Shown one piece after another: positions 18,715-26,152 of a stretch of 64,000 bases of DNA; the first letter of the stretch is position 1, and each line of letters opens with the position of its first letter. The notes beneath the pieces are model-generated. The model had not been told where the DNA came from and ran no database searches. It was given only the letters and a program-made list of their open reading frames with translations. A program made the position numbers and the translations under genes. Source of the DNA: Streptomyces sedi (GTDB taxonomy: Bacteria > Actinomycetota > Actinomycetes > Streptomycetales > Streptomycetaceae); NCBI RefSeq assembly GCF_006335015.1, contig NZ_VDGT01000004.1:309831-373830 (forward strand). The letters are read 5' to 3'.

Positions 18715-18736
18715 CTGTCACCAACCCATGTGACAG
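18715..18736. promoter_or_regulatory. Operator-like inverted repeat upstream of the ABC/two-component operon
   Basis: CTGTCAC-N8-GTGACAG, perfect in both arms, 44-65 bases before the ATPase ATG. A further TGTCA half-site follows at 18738-18742. The position suits binding by the operon's own response regulator. Confidence 0.45.
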
Positions 18737-18963
18737 ATGTCAGTTCCCTCGACCCCGCATCCCGGGAAGAATCGACATACCGGGACAGAGATCCGCTCCC
18801 GGGACGGGATGGGGCGGGGGCTCCTCCCCGGAAGGGGACGGCGACCGCGAGGGAGACGGAGCATGCGCCGGGGGGCGAGGAGAGTGAGTGGCGGTCCTGG
18901 CCGGTCGGCCGTGACGCGGAGGGGGTGGCCCCGGGCGGTGTTCACCAGGACACGGGCACAGAG
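18737..18963. other. Non-coding stretch upstream of the ABC operon
   Basis: Together with the operator, 18672-19005 holds no gene. I see no further structure before the tRNA terminator at 18964. Confidence 0.5.
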
Positions 18964-19000
18964 CGAGGGCCCGATGTCGATGAACGACATCGGGCCCTCG
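18964..19000 (-). terminator. Terminator of the tRNA-Gly pair
   Basis: A perfect 16-base stem (18964-18979 against 18985-19000) with loop ATGAA, 5 bases past the 3' end of tRNA-Gly(GCC). Confidence 0.8.
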
Positions 19001-19005
19001 TGCCG

Positions 19006-19078
19006 AGCGGACGACGAGATTCGAACTCGCGACCCTCACCTTGGCAAGGTGATGCTCTACCAACTGAGCCACGTCCGC
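19006..19078 (-). tRNA. tRNA-Gly(GCC)
   Basis: A canonical 73-base cloverleaf: acceptor GCGGACG/CGTCCGC, D arm with AGTTGGTA, anticodon stem TCACC/GGTGA around TTGCCAA, and T arm GCGAG-TTCGAAT-CTCGT. The discriminator is T and CCA is not encoded. It probably shares a transcript with the tRNA-Gly(UCC) 67 bases upstream. Confidence 0.96.
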
Positions 19079-19145
19079 GTGGGCCACCCGCGAGCGGGTG
19101 ATGCTGGCCTACTGTACCCGATCCGAGGACCGGTCCAGCGGCTGG

Positions 19146-19217
19146 AGCGGGTGACAGGAATTGCACACTGCGCCTCCCTCTTGGAAAGAGGGTGTTCTAC
19201 TACTGAACTACACCCGC
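19146..19217 (-). tRNA. tRNA-Gly(TCC), atypical T and D loops
   Basis: Acceptor GCGGGTG/CACCCGC, anticodon stem CCCTC/GAGGG around TTTCCAA, so anticodon UCC. Two elements are odd. The T loop reads TGCAATT with G in place of the universal psi55, and its stem pairs only if one T (GCAG-T-G against CCTGT) is bulged. The D loop AGTAGTA lacks the usual GG pair. An encoded CCA follows at 19145-19143. The gene clearly encodes a glycine tRNA, but its elbow would be abnormal. Confidence 0.85.
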
Positions 19218-19339
19218 ACGCTCCTCGGGGTTCTTGGCCTTTCGGCCCTTCGCCCCTCGGCGTGCTCCAGACTCTAGCGGATCACCCGGGGTGCATGGCA
19301 AGTCGGCTCCGTCCGCCACCCGCTCGGCGGCCGTGCGGG

Positions 19340-19669
19340 TCAACGAGCCGTCGCGTGCGCCTGGTTGAACGCGTCGTACACCTTCCGGGGGATGCGGCCC
19401 CTGGCCGGCACGCCCAGCCCGTTGGACTCGGCCCAGGCGCGCACCGCGCGCGGGTCGGGTGCCACGGCGGTGCGGTGGAAGGCGCGGCCCGAGCGGCTCC
19501 GCTTCCGTCCCGCCTCGACGAAGGGGGCGAGCGCGCCGCGCAGCTGCTCGGCGTTGTCCGAGCTGAGGTCGATCTCGTAGGTCTTGCCATCGAGGCCGAA
19601 GGCGACCGTCTCGGCGGCTTCCCCGCCGTCGATGTCATCGGAGAGAGTGACCACTACACGCTGTGCCAC
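19340..19669 (-). CDS. lsr2: Lsr2-family nucleoid-associated protein (probable LsrL paralogue)
   Basis: A 109-residue xenogeneic-silencer-type protein. The N-terminal beta dimerisation domain (AQRVVVTLSDDIDGGEAAETVAFGLDG) is joined by a basic linker to a C-terminal DNA-binding domain, where the minor-groove clamp reads ARGRIPRKVYDAF, the equivalent of the Lsr2 RGR motif. Streptomyces have two Lsr2 proteins; the copy next to purS is, from memory, the one called LsrL. The GTG at 19669 follows AAAGGA. It binds AT-rich DNA, and the adjacent gap is unusually AT-rich for this genome. Confidence 0.9.
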   Translation of the reverse strand: MAQRVVVTLSDDIDGGEAAETVAFGLDGKTYEIDLSSDNAEQLRGALAPFVEAGRKRSRSGRAFHRTAVAPDPRAVRAWAESNGLGVPARGRIPRKVYDAFNQAHATAR

Positions 19670-20096
19670 GGATATCGGTCCTTTCGGGAGTGTGTCGCCG
19701 TATCCCCGACGTTCCGGGGCGGGTCGCGCCGGGTATCCCGGCGGCCACGAACTCGGCGCTCCCCTCGTGAGTGAGCTTCTTCTTAATTTGTACTGCGCTG
19801 GAGGCGCTTAAGTGAAACGCCGGAAATACCGTCGCGTGTCATCTGACGGACCATCTCGTGATCTCTCCCGCATCTCATGGCGAGAGTCATCACGTACCGG
19901 GACCCTACTTTTTCACACTCGTTTCTTGCAGGGGTTTGTTGGCCCGATACCTTAACGTGACCAGTATCCGGTCGTCTACCCGTGTAGATTTCTTCGCCGG
20001 GTAGGCTGATCCATGCGGCGTCAAGCACCGTGTCACCTCCGTGTCAGGCTGCGTCGTCCCGTATCACCACCACCGCATCACCACCGGGAGTAACCA
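19670..20096. other. AT-richer gap between the lsr2-family gene and purS
   Basis: These 427 bases contain no convincing gene and have clearly lower GC than the surroundings between 19770 and 20000 (for example TTCTTCTTAATTTGTACTG). An imperfect hairpin pairs 19857-19867 with 19882-19894. A TAGGCT at 20002-20007 could be the -10 box of the purSQL operon. The stretch must hold both divergent promoters. Confidence 0.5.
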
Positions 20097-20393
20097 GTGG
20101 CCCGCGTCGTAGTTGACGTCATGCTCAAGCCGGAGATCCTCGACCCCCAGGGACAGGCGGTCCAACGCGCGTTGCCCCGCCTCGGGTTCGAGGGCATCGC
20201 GGACGTCCGCCAGGGCAAGCGCTTCGAACTCGACCTGGAGGGGCCCGCCGACGAGGCGGCCCTCGCCAGGATCAGGGAGATCGCCGGCACGTTTCTGGCC
20301 AACACCGTGATCGAGGACTTCGTGGTCCGCGTCGAGGAGCCGGCCGAAGCCGCGTCCGCCGACAACAATGCGGAAGAAGGGGCGGTCCGGTGA
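20097..20393 (+). CDS. purS: Phosphoribosylformylglycinamidine synthase subunit PurS
   Basis: The small structural subunit that bridges PurL and PurQ in the FGAM synthase complex. The 98 residues match the family: [26 protein letters not shown] and [12 protein letters not shown]. The GTG at 20097 follows GGGAG. Its stop overlaps the start of purQ (GTGA), so purS, purQ and purL are translationally coupled. The last dozen residues are a low-complexity tail. Confidence 0.96.
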   Translation: MARVVVDVMLKPEILDPQGQAVQRALPRLGFEGIADVRQGKRFELDLEGPADEAALARIREIAGTFLANTVIEDFVVRVEEPAEAASADNNAEEGAVR

Positions 20394-21064
20394 CCACTCG
20401 TGTAGGAGTCGTCACATTTCCCGGATCTCTCGATGACCAGGACGCGGGCCGCGCGGTAAAGCTCGCGGGCGGAGAGCCGGTCGCGCTCTGGCACGGAGAC
20501 AAAGACCTGCACCAGGTCGACGCGGTGATCCTGCCCGGGGGATTCTCCTACGGGGACTATCTCCGTTGTGGCGCGATCGCGCGATTCTCCCCCGTCATGG
20601 AAACGATCATTGCCGGCGCCAGGGAAGGTCTGCCCGTCCTCGGTATCTGCAACGGTTTCCAGGTGCTCTGCGAATCCCATCTGCTGCCCGGCGCGCTGAC
20701 CCGCAACGACCATCTCCACTTCGTCTGCCGCGACCAGCGGCTGCGCGTGGAGAACGCCGCCACCGCCTGGACCGGGGACTTCGCCTCCGGCGCCGAGATC
20801 ACCGTCCCGTTGAAGAACGGCGAGGGCGGCTACGTGGCCGACGAGTCCACCCTCGACGCGCTGGAGGCCGAGGGCCGGGTGGTCTTCCGCTACCTGGACG
20901 TGAACCCCAACGGCTCCCGCCGGGACATCGCCGGCATCACCAACGCGGCCGGCAACGTCGTGGGGCTGATGCCCCACCCGGAACACGCTGTCGAGGCCCT
21001 GACCGGGCCGACCACCGACGGCCTCCCGTTCTTCACCTCGGTACTCAAGAAGCTGGTCGCCTGA
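20390..21064 (+). CDS. purQ: Phosphoribosylformylglycinamidine synthase subunit PurQ (glutaminase)
   Basis: A 224-residue class I glutamine amidotransferase that feeds ammonia to PurL. The nucleophile Cys lies in [10 protein letters not shown], and His/Glu complete the triad in [10 protein letters not shown]. It opens with [16 protein letters not shown] and contains [16 protein letters not shown]. It overlaps purS by four bases and its TGA overlaps the purL ATG by one. Confidence 0.97.
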   Translation: MTTRVGVVTFPGSLDDQDAGRAVKLAGGEPVALWHGDKDLHQVDAVILPGGFSYGDYLRCGAIARFSPVMETIIAGAREGLPVLGICNGFQVLCESHLLPGALTRNDHLHFVCRDQRLRVENAATAWTGDFASGAEITVPLKNGEGGYVADESTLDALEAEGRVVFRYLDVNPNGSRRDIAGITNAAGNVVGLMPHPEHAVEALTGPTTDGLPFFTSVLKKLVA

Positions 21065-23331
21065 TGTCCGCACAGTCCAAGCCCGTCCTGGACACCGTCA
21101 AGCACGCCACCGACACCCCCGAAGCCGCCCAGCCCTGGGCCGAGTTGGGTCTGAAGGAGGACGAGTACCTGCGGATCAGGGAGATCCTCGGCCGTCGTCC
21201 CACCGGCGCCGAGCTCGCCATGTACTCCGTGATGTGGTCGGAGCACTGCAGCTACAAGTCCAGCAAGGTCCATCTGAGGCAGTTCGGAGAGAAGGCCCCC
21301 GCCAGCGACGCGCTGCTGGTCGGCATCGGGGAGAACGCCGGCGTCGTCGACGTCGGCCAGGGCTACGCCGTCACCTTCAAGGTCGAGTCGCACAACCACC
21401 CCTCCTACGTCGAGCCCTACCAGGGCGCGGCCACCGGGGTCGGCGGGATCGTGCGCGACATCCTCGCCATGGGCGCCCGCCCGATCGGCGTGATGGACCC
21501 GCTGCGCTTCGGTGCCGCCGACCACCCCGACACCCGCCGGGTCCTGCCGGGCGTGGTCGCCGGCATCGGCGGCTACGGGAACTGCCTCGGGCTGCCCAAC
21601 ATCGGGGGCGAGGTCGTCTTCGACCCCTGCTACCAGGGGAACCCACTGGTCAACGCCCTCTGCGTGGGCGTCATGCGGCACGAGGACATCCATCTGGCCA
21701 AGGCCGCAGGCGCGGGCAACAAGGTCATCCTCTACGGCGCCCGCACCGGCGGCGACGGCATCGGCGGCGTCTCGGTGCTGGCCTCCGAGACCTTCGACTC
21801 CACCGGCCCGGCCAAGCGCCCCGCGGTGCAGGTCGGCGACCCGTTCCAGGAGAAGCTGCTCATCGAGTGCACCCTGGAGATCTTCGCCGAGCGCCTGGTC
21901 GCCGGCATCCAGGACCTCGGCGGCGCCGGCCTCTCCTGCGCCACCTCCGAGCTGGCCTCGGCCGGTTCCGGCGGGATGCGCGTCGAGCTGGACACCGTGC
22001 CGCTGCGCGACTCCTCGCTCTCCCCCGAGGAGATCCTGATGAGCGAGTCGCAGGAGCGCATGTGCGCGGTGGTCGAGCCGGAGAAGGTCGACCGCTTCCT
22101 GGAGATCTGCGCCAAGTGGGACGTCATCGCCACCGTGATCGGCGAGGTCACCGAGGGCGATCGGCTGGAGATCTACTGGCACGGCGAGCAGGTGGTGGAC
22201 GTTCCGCCGCGCACGGTGGCGCACGAGGGGCCGGTCTACGAGCGCCCCTACGCCCGTCCCGACTGGCAGGACGCGCTCCAGACCGACGACCCGGCGCGGC
22301 TGCCGCGCCCCGTCGACGGTGCCGAGCTGCGGGAGCAGGTGCTGCGGCTGGTCGGCTCGCCCAACCAGGCCGACGTCTCCTGGGTCACGGACCAGTACGA
22401 CCGCTATGTCCTGGGCAACACGGTGCTGTCCCAGCCCGAGGACAGCGGGATGCTGCGGATCGACGAGGAGACCAACCTCGGCGTCGCGCTGGCCACCGAC
22501 GGCAACGGCCGCTACGCCAAACTGGACCCCTACGCGGGCGCCCAGCTGGCGCTGGTCGAGGCCTACCGGAACGTGGCTGCCGGCGGTTCGCGGCCCCTGG
22601 CCGTCACGGACTGTCTGAACTTCGGCTCGCCCGAGGACCCCGGGGTGATGTGGCAGTTCGCCGAGGCCACCCGGGGCCTGGCGGACGCCTGTCTGGAGCT
22701 GGGCCTGCCCGTCACGGGCGGCAACGTCTCGCTCTACAACCAGACGGGCGAGACCGCGATCCACCCGACCCCGGTGGTCGGCGTGCTGGGCGTGATCGAC
22801 GACGTCACCCGACGCACTCCGATGGCGTTCAGGACCGAGGGCCAGCTGCTCTATCTGCTGGGCGAGACGGCGGACGAGTTCGGCGGCTCGGCGTGGACGG
22901 ACGTGGTCCACGGCCATCTGGGCGGGCTGCCGCCGCGGGTCGACCTGGAGCGCGAGCGGCTGCTGGCCGAGATCCTGATCTCCGCCAGCAGGGACGGCAT
23001 GATCGACGCCGCCCACGACCTCTCCGACGGTGGCCTGATCCAGGCTGTCGTCGAGTCCTGTCTGCGGGGCGGGCACGGGGCGCGGCTCGTGGTGCCCGAG
23101 GGGCTGACGCCGTTCACCTTCCTGCTCTCCGAGTCCACCGCACGCGCCGTGGTCGCGCTGCCGCGCGGCGAGGAGGTGCGCTTCACCGACATGTGCGCGG
23201 CCCGGGGGCTGCCCGCGGCGCGGATCGGCGTGGTGGACGGCTCGGACATCGAGGTCCAGGGGCAGTTCACGCTCTCCCTGGGCGAGTTGCGCGAGGCGCA
23301 CGAGCGTCCGCTCCGCGCGCTCTTCGGCTGA
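21064..23331 (+). CDS. purL: Phosphoribosylformylglycinamidine synthase subunit PurL
   Basis: The 755-residue synthetase subunit (small, PurSQ-dependent type) that converts FGAR to FGAM with ATP. Key stretches are [42 protein letters not shown], the ATP-binding [13 protein letters not shown], and [15 protein letters not shown]; two AIRS-like halves are visible. The ATG at 21064 overlaps the purQ stop. It ends the purSQL operon with a long hairpin at 23361. Confidence 0.98.
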   Translation: MSAQSKPVLDTVKHATDTPEAAQPWAELGLKEDEYLRIREILGRRPTGAELAMYSVMWSEHCSYKSSKVHLRQFGEKAPASDALLVGIGENAGVVDVGQGYAVTFKVESHNHPSYVEPYQGAATGVGGIVRDILAMGARPIGVMDPLRFGAADHPDTRRVLPGVVAGIGGYGNCLGLPNIGGEVVFDPCYQGNPLVNALCVGVMRHEDIHLAKAAGAGNKVILYGARTGGDGIGGVSVLASETFDSTGPAKRPAVQVGDPFQEKLLIECTLEIFAERLVAGIQDLGGAGLSCATSELASAGSGGMRVELDTVPLRDSSLSPEEILMSESQERMCAVVEPEKVDRFLEICAKWDVIATVIGEVTEGDRLEIYWHGEQVVDVPPRTVAHEGPVYERPYARPDWQDALQTDDPARLPRPVDGAELREQVLRLVGSPNQADVSWVTDQYDRYVLGNTVLSQPEDSGMLRIDEETNLGVALATDGNGRYAKLDPYAGAQLALVEAYRNVAAGGSRPLAVTDCLNFGSPEDPGVMWQFAEATRGLADACLELGLPVTGGNVSLYNQTGETAIHPTPVVGVLGVIDDVTRRTPMAFRTEGQLLYLLGETADEFGGSAWTDVVHGHLGGLPPRVDLERERLLAEILISASRDGMIDAAHDLSDGGLIQAVVESCLRGGHGARLVVPEGLTPFTFLLSESTARAVVALPRGEEVRFTDMCAARGLPAARIGVVDGSDIEVQGQFTLSLGELREAHERPLRALFG

Positions 23332-23360
23332 CCTCGGGGCCGCGGGGCCCCGGCTGGTCG

Positions 23361-23415
23361 CCGGCCCGCGGACGACGACCCGGCCGAGGCCGCGCGGTCG
23401 TCGCCCGCGGGCCGG
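23361..23415. terminator. Long hairpin between purL and the converging small gene
   Basis: Two 20-base arms (23361-23380 and 23396-23415) pair with one mismatch around a 15-base loop, between convergent stops. It would act in both directions. Confidence 0.75.
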
Positions 23416-23436
23416 GCCCGTGCCGGTAGTTCCCGG

Positions 23437-23940
23437 TCAGGGCCTGGTCTCGTAGCGGGGCCCGAGGTCGGGGTCGTCGGTGCCCTCCAGCTTGGTGACC
23501 AGGTGCTGGGAGGTCACCAGGTCGTGCAGGAGCACCTTGGTCCGCTCGTGCGGAAGGCCGGCGACGCGGGCCACCTCGTGGGCGTGCACGGCTTCGCCGT
23601 CGTGCCGCCGCTCCGCCTGGGCCACGGCCTGGAAGACCGTCTGGTGTTCCGGCCCGTAGCCGGGGTTCTCCCGGCCGGTGAACGAACGGCCGGGCGGCTC
23701 GGCCGGCGGCGGCTCCTCGCGTTCGGCCTCCTGCTCGGCGGCCTCGACCCGCTGCTTGCCGCGCGTCAGGGGCTCCATCCGTTCGTCGTGGTCGAGCGAG
23801 TTCCGGTCGGGCAGATGGGTGCGCTGCTTGGAGGCGCCGGTGGTGACGTTGCGGGCGCTGGGGCGTTCCCCCGCCGCCTTGGCGGCCCTGGCCGCCGCGC
23901 GGCGCTGCTCCTCGTTGCCCTCGACCTTCTTGCGGACCAT
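23437..23940 (-). CDS. Conserved small charged protein of unknown function
   Basis: A 167-residue, highly charged soluble protein. The N-terminal half is basic and low in complexity (VRKKVEGNEEQRRAAARAAK, a region resembling plasmid/conjugation stabilisers only by composition). The C-terminal 60 residues look folded and helical (AHEVARVAGLPHERTKVLLHDLVTSQHLV), with a winged-helix flavour. The ATG at 23940 lies 8 bases after GGAAGGAG and is preferred to the GTG at 23949. I do not recognise the family. Confidence 0.7.
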   Translation of the reverse strand: MVRKKVEGNEEQRRAAARAAKAAGERPSARNVTTGASKQRTHLPDRNSLDHDERMEPLTRGKQRVEAAEQEAEREEPPPAEPPGRSFTGRENPGYGPEHQTVFQAVAQAERRHDGEAVHAHEVARVAGLPHERTKVLLHDLVTSQHLVTKLEGTDDPDLGPRYETRP

Positions 23941-24009
23941 GGGCCGCACTCCTTCCTGCTCCGCTGGCGCGGGGTCACCGCTGGACCCGCGCGGGATGAC
24001 CGCGGGAGA

Positions 24010-24462
24010 TCACCGCTGGTGGAGGCCGGTGAGCAGACCGCTGGCCAGCCCGTGCTGGCTCATGGTCCTGTGCACCTGCTCCGCGGTGGCCGCCTCGGGC
24101 AGCGGCACCGGTTCCGGCACCGCGTAGAGCCGGAAGCGATAGCGGTGCGGCCGGTCACCCACCGGCGGTTGGGGGCCGTCCCAGCCGCGGTCGCCGAAGT
24201 CGTTGCGGTGCGCGGTGCCGCCGTCGGGCACGTCCCCCTCGGCGACTCCGCCGCTGTCCGGGTCGATGCCGGTGACCAGCCAGTGCACAAAGGTGCCGGA
24301 CGGGGCGTCCGGGTCCTCGCAGAGCAGCACCAGCTCGGTCGTGCCCCTGGGGGGCGTCGACCAGATCAGGGGAGGGGAGACGTTCTCGCCGTCCAGGGCG
24401 TAGCGGCCTGGAATCGGCGTGCGGTCGTTGAACGCCGTGCTGTGCAGTTCGATACCAGCCAT
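24010..24462 (-). CDS. YbhB/YbcL-type phosphatidylethanolamine-binding (Raf kinase inhibitor-like) protein
   Basis: A 150-residue PEBP-fold protein. Family features are IPGRYALDGENVSPPLIW, CEDPDAPSGTFVHWLVTGID (the DPDAP and HW ligand-site motifs) and HRYRFRLYAVPEP. There is no signal peptide. The ATG at 24462 gives the usual MAGIELHSTAF start. Bacterial members have no settled function. It is oriented like the small charged gene that follows it, 69 bases away. Confidence 0.9.
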   Translation of the reverse strand: MAGIELHSTAFNDRTPIPGRYALDGENVSPPLIWSTPPRGTTELVLLCEDPDAPSGTFVHWLVTGIDPDSGGVAEGDVPDGGTAHRNDFGDRGWDGPQPPVGDRPHRYRFRLYAVPEPVPLPEAATAEQVHRTMSQHGLASGLLTGLHQR

Positions 24463-24536
24463 GCCGTCCGGGGTACCCGGTTGCCGGCGAGGCATTCAGG
24501 TGATGCGCCCCTTTTTGCGGGTTTTCTCCCCGGTGT

Positions 24537-24578
24537 TTCCGTCCCGGCGCGTCCGTCCCGGCGCGTCCGTCTCGGCGT
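24537..24578. repeat. 14-base tandem repeat
   Basis: Three consecutive copies of a GTCCGTCCCGGCGC-type unit (24537-24550, 24551-24564, 24565-24578) with a few mismatches, and a partial fourth. The period equals that of the unrelated repeat upstream of purD. Confidence 0.65.
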
Positions 24579-24610
24579 TCCGTCCCGGGGTTTCCTTCGA
24601 GGGCGGCCCC

Positions 24611-25129
24611 TCAGTAGGGCGGCTGCGCCGGCGGCTCGTCGCGCAGGCCGTCGATCGCCTGGTAGACGCGGCTCTTGAGCCCCTCCGGGTCCGGAACGTG
24701 CCGCAGCGTCATCATTCCCTGCTCGGAGGCGGACTGGACGCGCACCGTTCCGTAGCGCATCAGCCGCTCCCACAGGGAGGCGGAGAACGACACGTCGTTG
24801 ACGCGCGCCAGCGGGATGCTGCGGCCCCGCTTGGACAGGAAGCCCGAGCGCTTGTGCAGCCGCTTGGTGGTGAGGAAGTAGATCGTGGCGCGCCACTGGA
24901 GCAGGGGGACCAGCCAGAGCCAGATCGCGGCGATAGCCGCCACCCCGAGCACCACCCAGACCGCGGTACCGCCCCAGTCCTCGTCGGTCGGCAGGGCCCA
25001 GATGGCCGCGCTCGCCAGAACGATGATCAGACACAGCAGCAGAAACTCACTGACCAGCGTCGTCCAGTGCTGCCTGGTCTCGTAGACGAGTTCCTCGTCC
25101 TCTGCCAGATACCGGTCCGCGTACACCAT
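24611..25129 (-). CDS. PH-domain (YdbS/bPH2-type) membrane protein
   Basis: A 172-residue membrane protein. Two adjacent helices (TLVSEFLLLCLIIVLASAAIWAL and VWVVLGVAAIAAIWLWLVPLL) follow a soluble N-terminus. The rest is a bacterial PH-like domain: TIYFLTTKRLHKRSGFLSKRGRSIPLARVNDVSF. Such proteins are membrane-associated and of unsettled function. Start ATG at 25129. It is divergent from the mycothiol-enzyme gene. Confidence 0.85.
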   Translation of the reverse strand: MVYADRYLAEDEELVYETRQHWTTLVSEFLLLCLIIVLASAAIWALPTDEDWGGTAVWVVLGVAAIAAIWLWLVPLLQWRATIYFLTTKRLHKRSGFLSKRGRSIPLARVNDVSFSASLWERLMRYGTVRVQSASEQGMMTLRHVPDPEGLKSRVYQAIDGLRDEPPAQPPY

Positions 25130-25231
25130 GGCCGCATCCTAGGCCCGCCGCGGCCGGCCGGCCCAGGGAAGCGCCTGGTTGGTATGACCTTGTCACCATC
25201 CGAGTCACCGTCCCGCGACGGGTGGCCGACG

Positions 25232-25237
25232 TAAGCT
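25232..25237 (+). promoter_or_regulatory. Probable -10 box of the maleylpyruvate-isomerase-like gene
   Basis: TAAGCT, 7 bases before the ATG at 25245, with no ribosome-binding site between. This is a leaderless arrangement. Confidence 0.35.
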
Positions 25238-25244
25238 CCGTGTC

Positions 25245-26051
25245 ATGCCTCCAGCCCGCCGCAAACCCCGCGTCCACCAAGCCGAACGGGTCCGTGACGC
25301 GCTGCTCGCCCAGGTGGAGTTCCTGCGGCTGGCCGTGCGTGAGCTGCCCGACGGGCAGCTCACGCGACCGTCAGGTTTGGCGGGCTGGGATGTGCGGGTG
25401 CTGCTGGCGCATCTCGCCGAGGAGATGGACGCGCTGCCCCGGCTGCTGGCGCGGCCCGCGCCCACGGCGGCCAGGGCGGAGGTCGACCTGGACCGCTGGG
25501 TGCTTGGCACCCGCGACCTCGCCGCTGACCTGGACCGCGACTCCCGTGAGGCCGCCGGCCGCCAGGACGACCACCGGGCGGCGATCGACGGCGCGGCTGA
25601 GGAGTTGGACGCGGTCGTCGAGACGGGGGTCAGGGAGGACCTGCTGGTGCCCCACCGTTTCGGCGCGATGCGGGCGTTGGACTTCACGGTGACCAGGGTC
25701 GTCGAGCTGGTGGTGCACAGCGACGACCTGACCCGGGCGACGGGCACGCCCGTGCGGCTCGACCGGCAGGCGCTGGCGATCACCGTCCGTGTGCTGGCCG
25801 ACGCGCTGGCGGCCAAGGCGCCCGGCGCCTCGACGGAGGTGCGGGTGCCGCCGTTCGCCGCGGTGCAGTGTCTCGCCGGCCCCCGGCACACCAGGGGGAC
25901 CCCGCCCAACGTGGTGGAGAGCGATCCGATCACCTGGCTGCGGCTGGCCACCGGACGCACCGACTGGGCCGCGGCCACCGCCACCGGCCGGCTGCGGGCC
26001 AGCGGCGAACGGGCCGCGGTGCTCGCGGATGAACTGCCCGTGCTCGTCTGA
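25245..26051 (+). CDS. Mycothiol-dependent maleylpyruvate isomerase-family protein
   Basis: A 268-residue DinB-like enzyme. The N-terminal four-helix domain holds the metal-binding His in LLAHLAEEMDAL and the second metal region near VTRVVELVVHSDDLTRATG. The C-terminal part is sterol-carrier-like, as in MDMPI-C proteins. Members use mycothiol for isomerase or S-transferase reactions; the substrate is not evident. It lies upstream of purF in the same orientation, 101 bases apart. Confidence 0.85.
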   Translation: MPPARRKPRVHQAERVRDALLAQVEFLRLAVRELPDGQLTRPSGLAGWDVRVLLAHLAEEMDALPRLLARPAPTAARAEVDLDRWVLGTRDLAADLDRDSREAAGRQDDHRAAIDGAAEELDAVVETGVREDLLVPHRFGAMRALDFTVTRVVELVVHSDDLTRATGTPVRLDRQALAITVRVLADALAAKAPGASTEVRVPPFAAVQCLAGPRHTRGTPPNVVESDPITWLRLATGRTDWAAATATGRLRASGERAAVLADELPVLV

Positions 26052-26140
26052 CCGCCCTGCGTCCGCTTTCCGGCCGATCCGGGCCGGGCATGGGGTATGT
26101 CTCACAATCGAGGGGTTCTCGTCGACCCCCCGCTCTGGCC

Positions 26141-26146
26141 TAAACT
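26141..26146 (+). promoter_or_regulatory. Probable purF -10 box (leaderless start)
   Basis: TAAACT matches the TANNNT consensus and ends 6 bases before the purF GTG at 26153. No ribosome-binding site is present and no clear -35 was found. Confidence 0.45.
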
Positions 26147-26152
26147 CATGGT

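Noticed and set aside
19783..20028. 81-residue minus-strand frame in the gap before purS
   Set aside because: No ribosome-binding site, coding-unlike composition, and it covers an AT-rich promoter region and a hairpin.
20890..23301. 803-residue open frame antisense to purL
   Set aside because: The GC-rich third positions of purL leave the opposite frame open; the translation is repetitive Ala/Gly/Val/His without family motifs.
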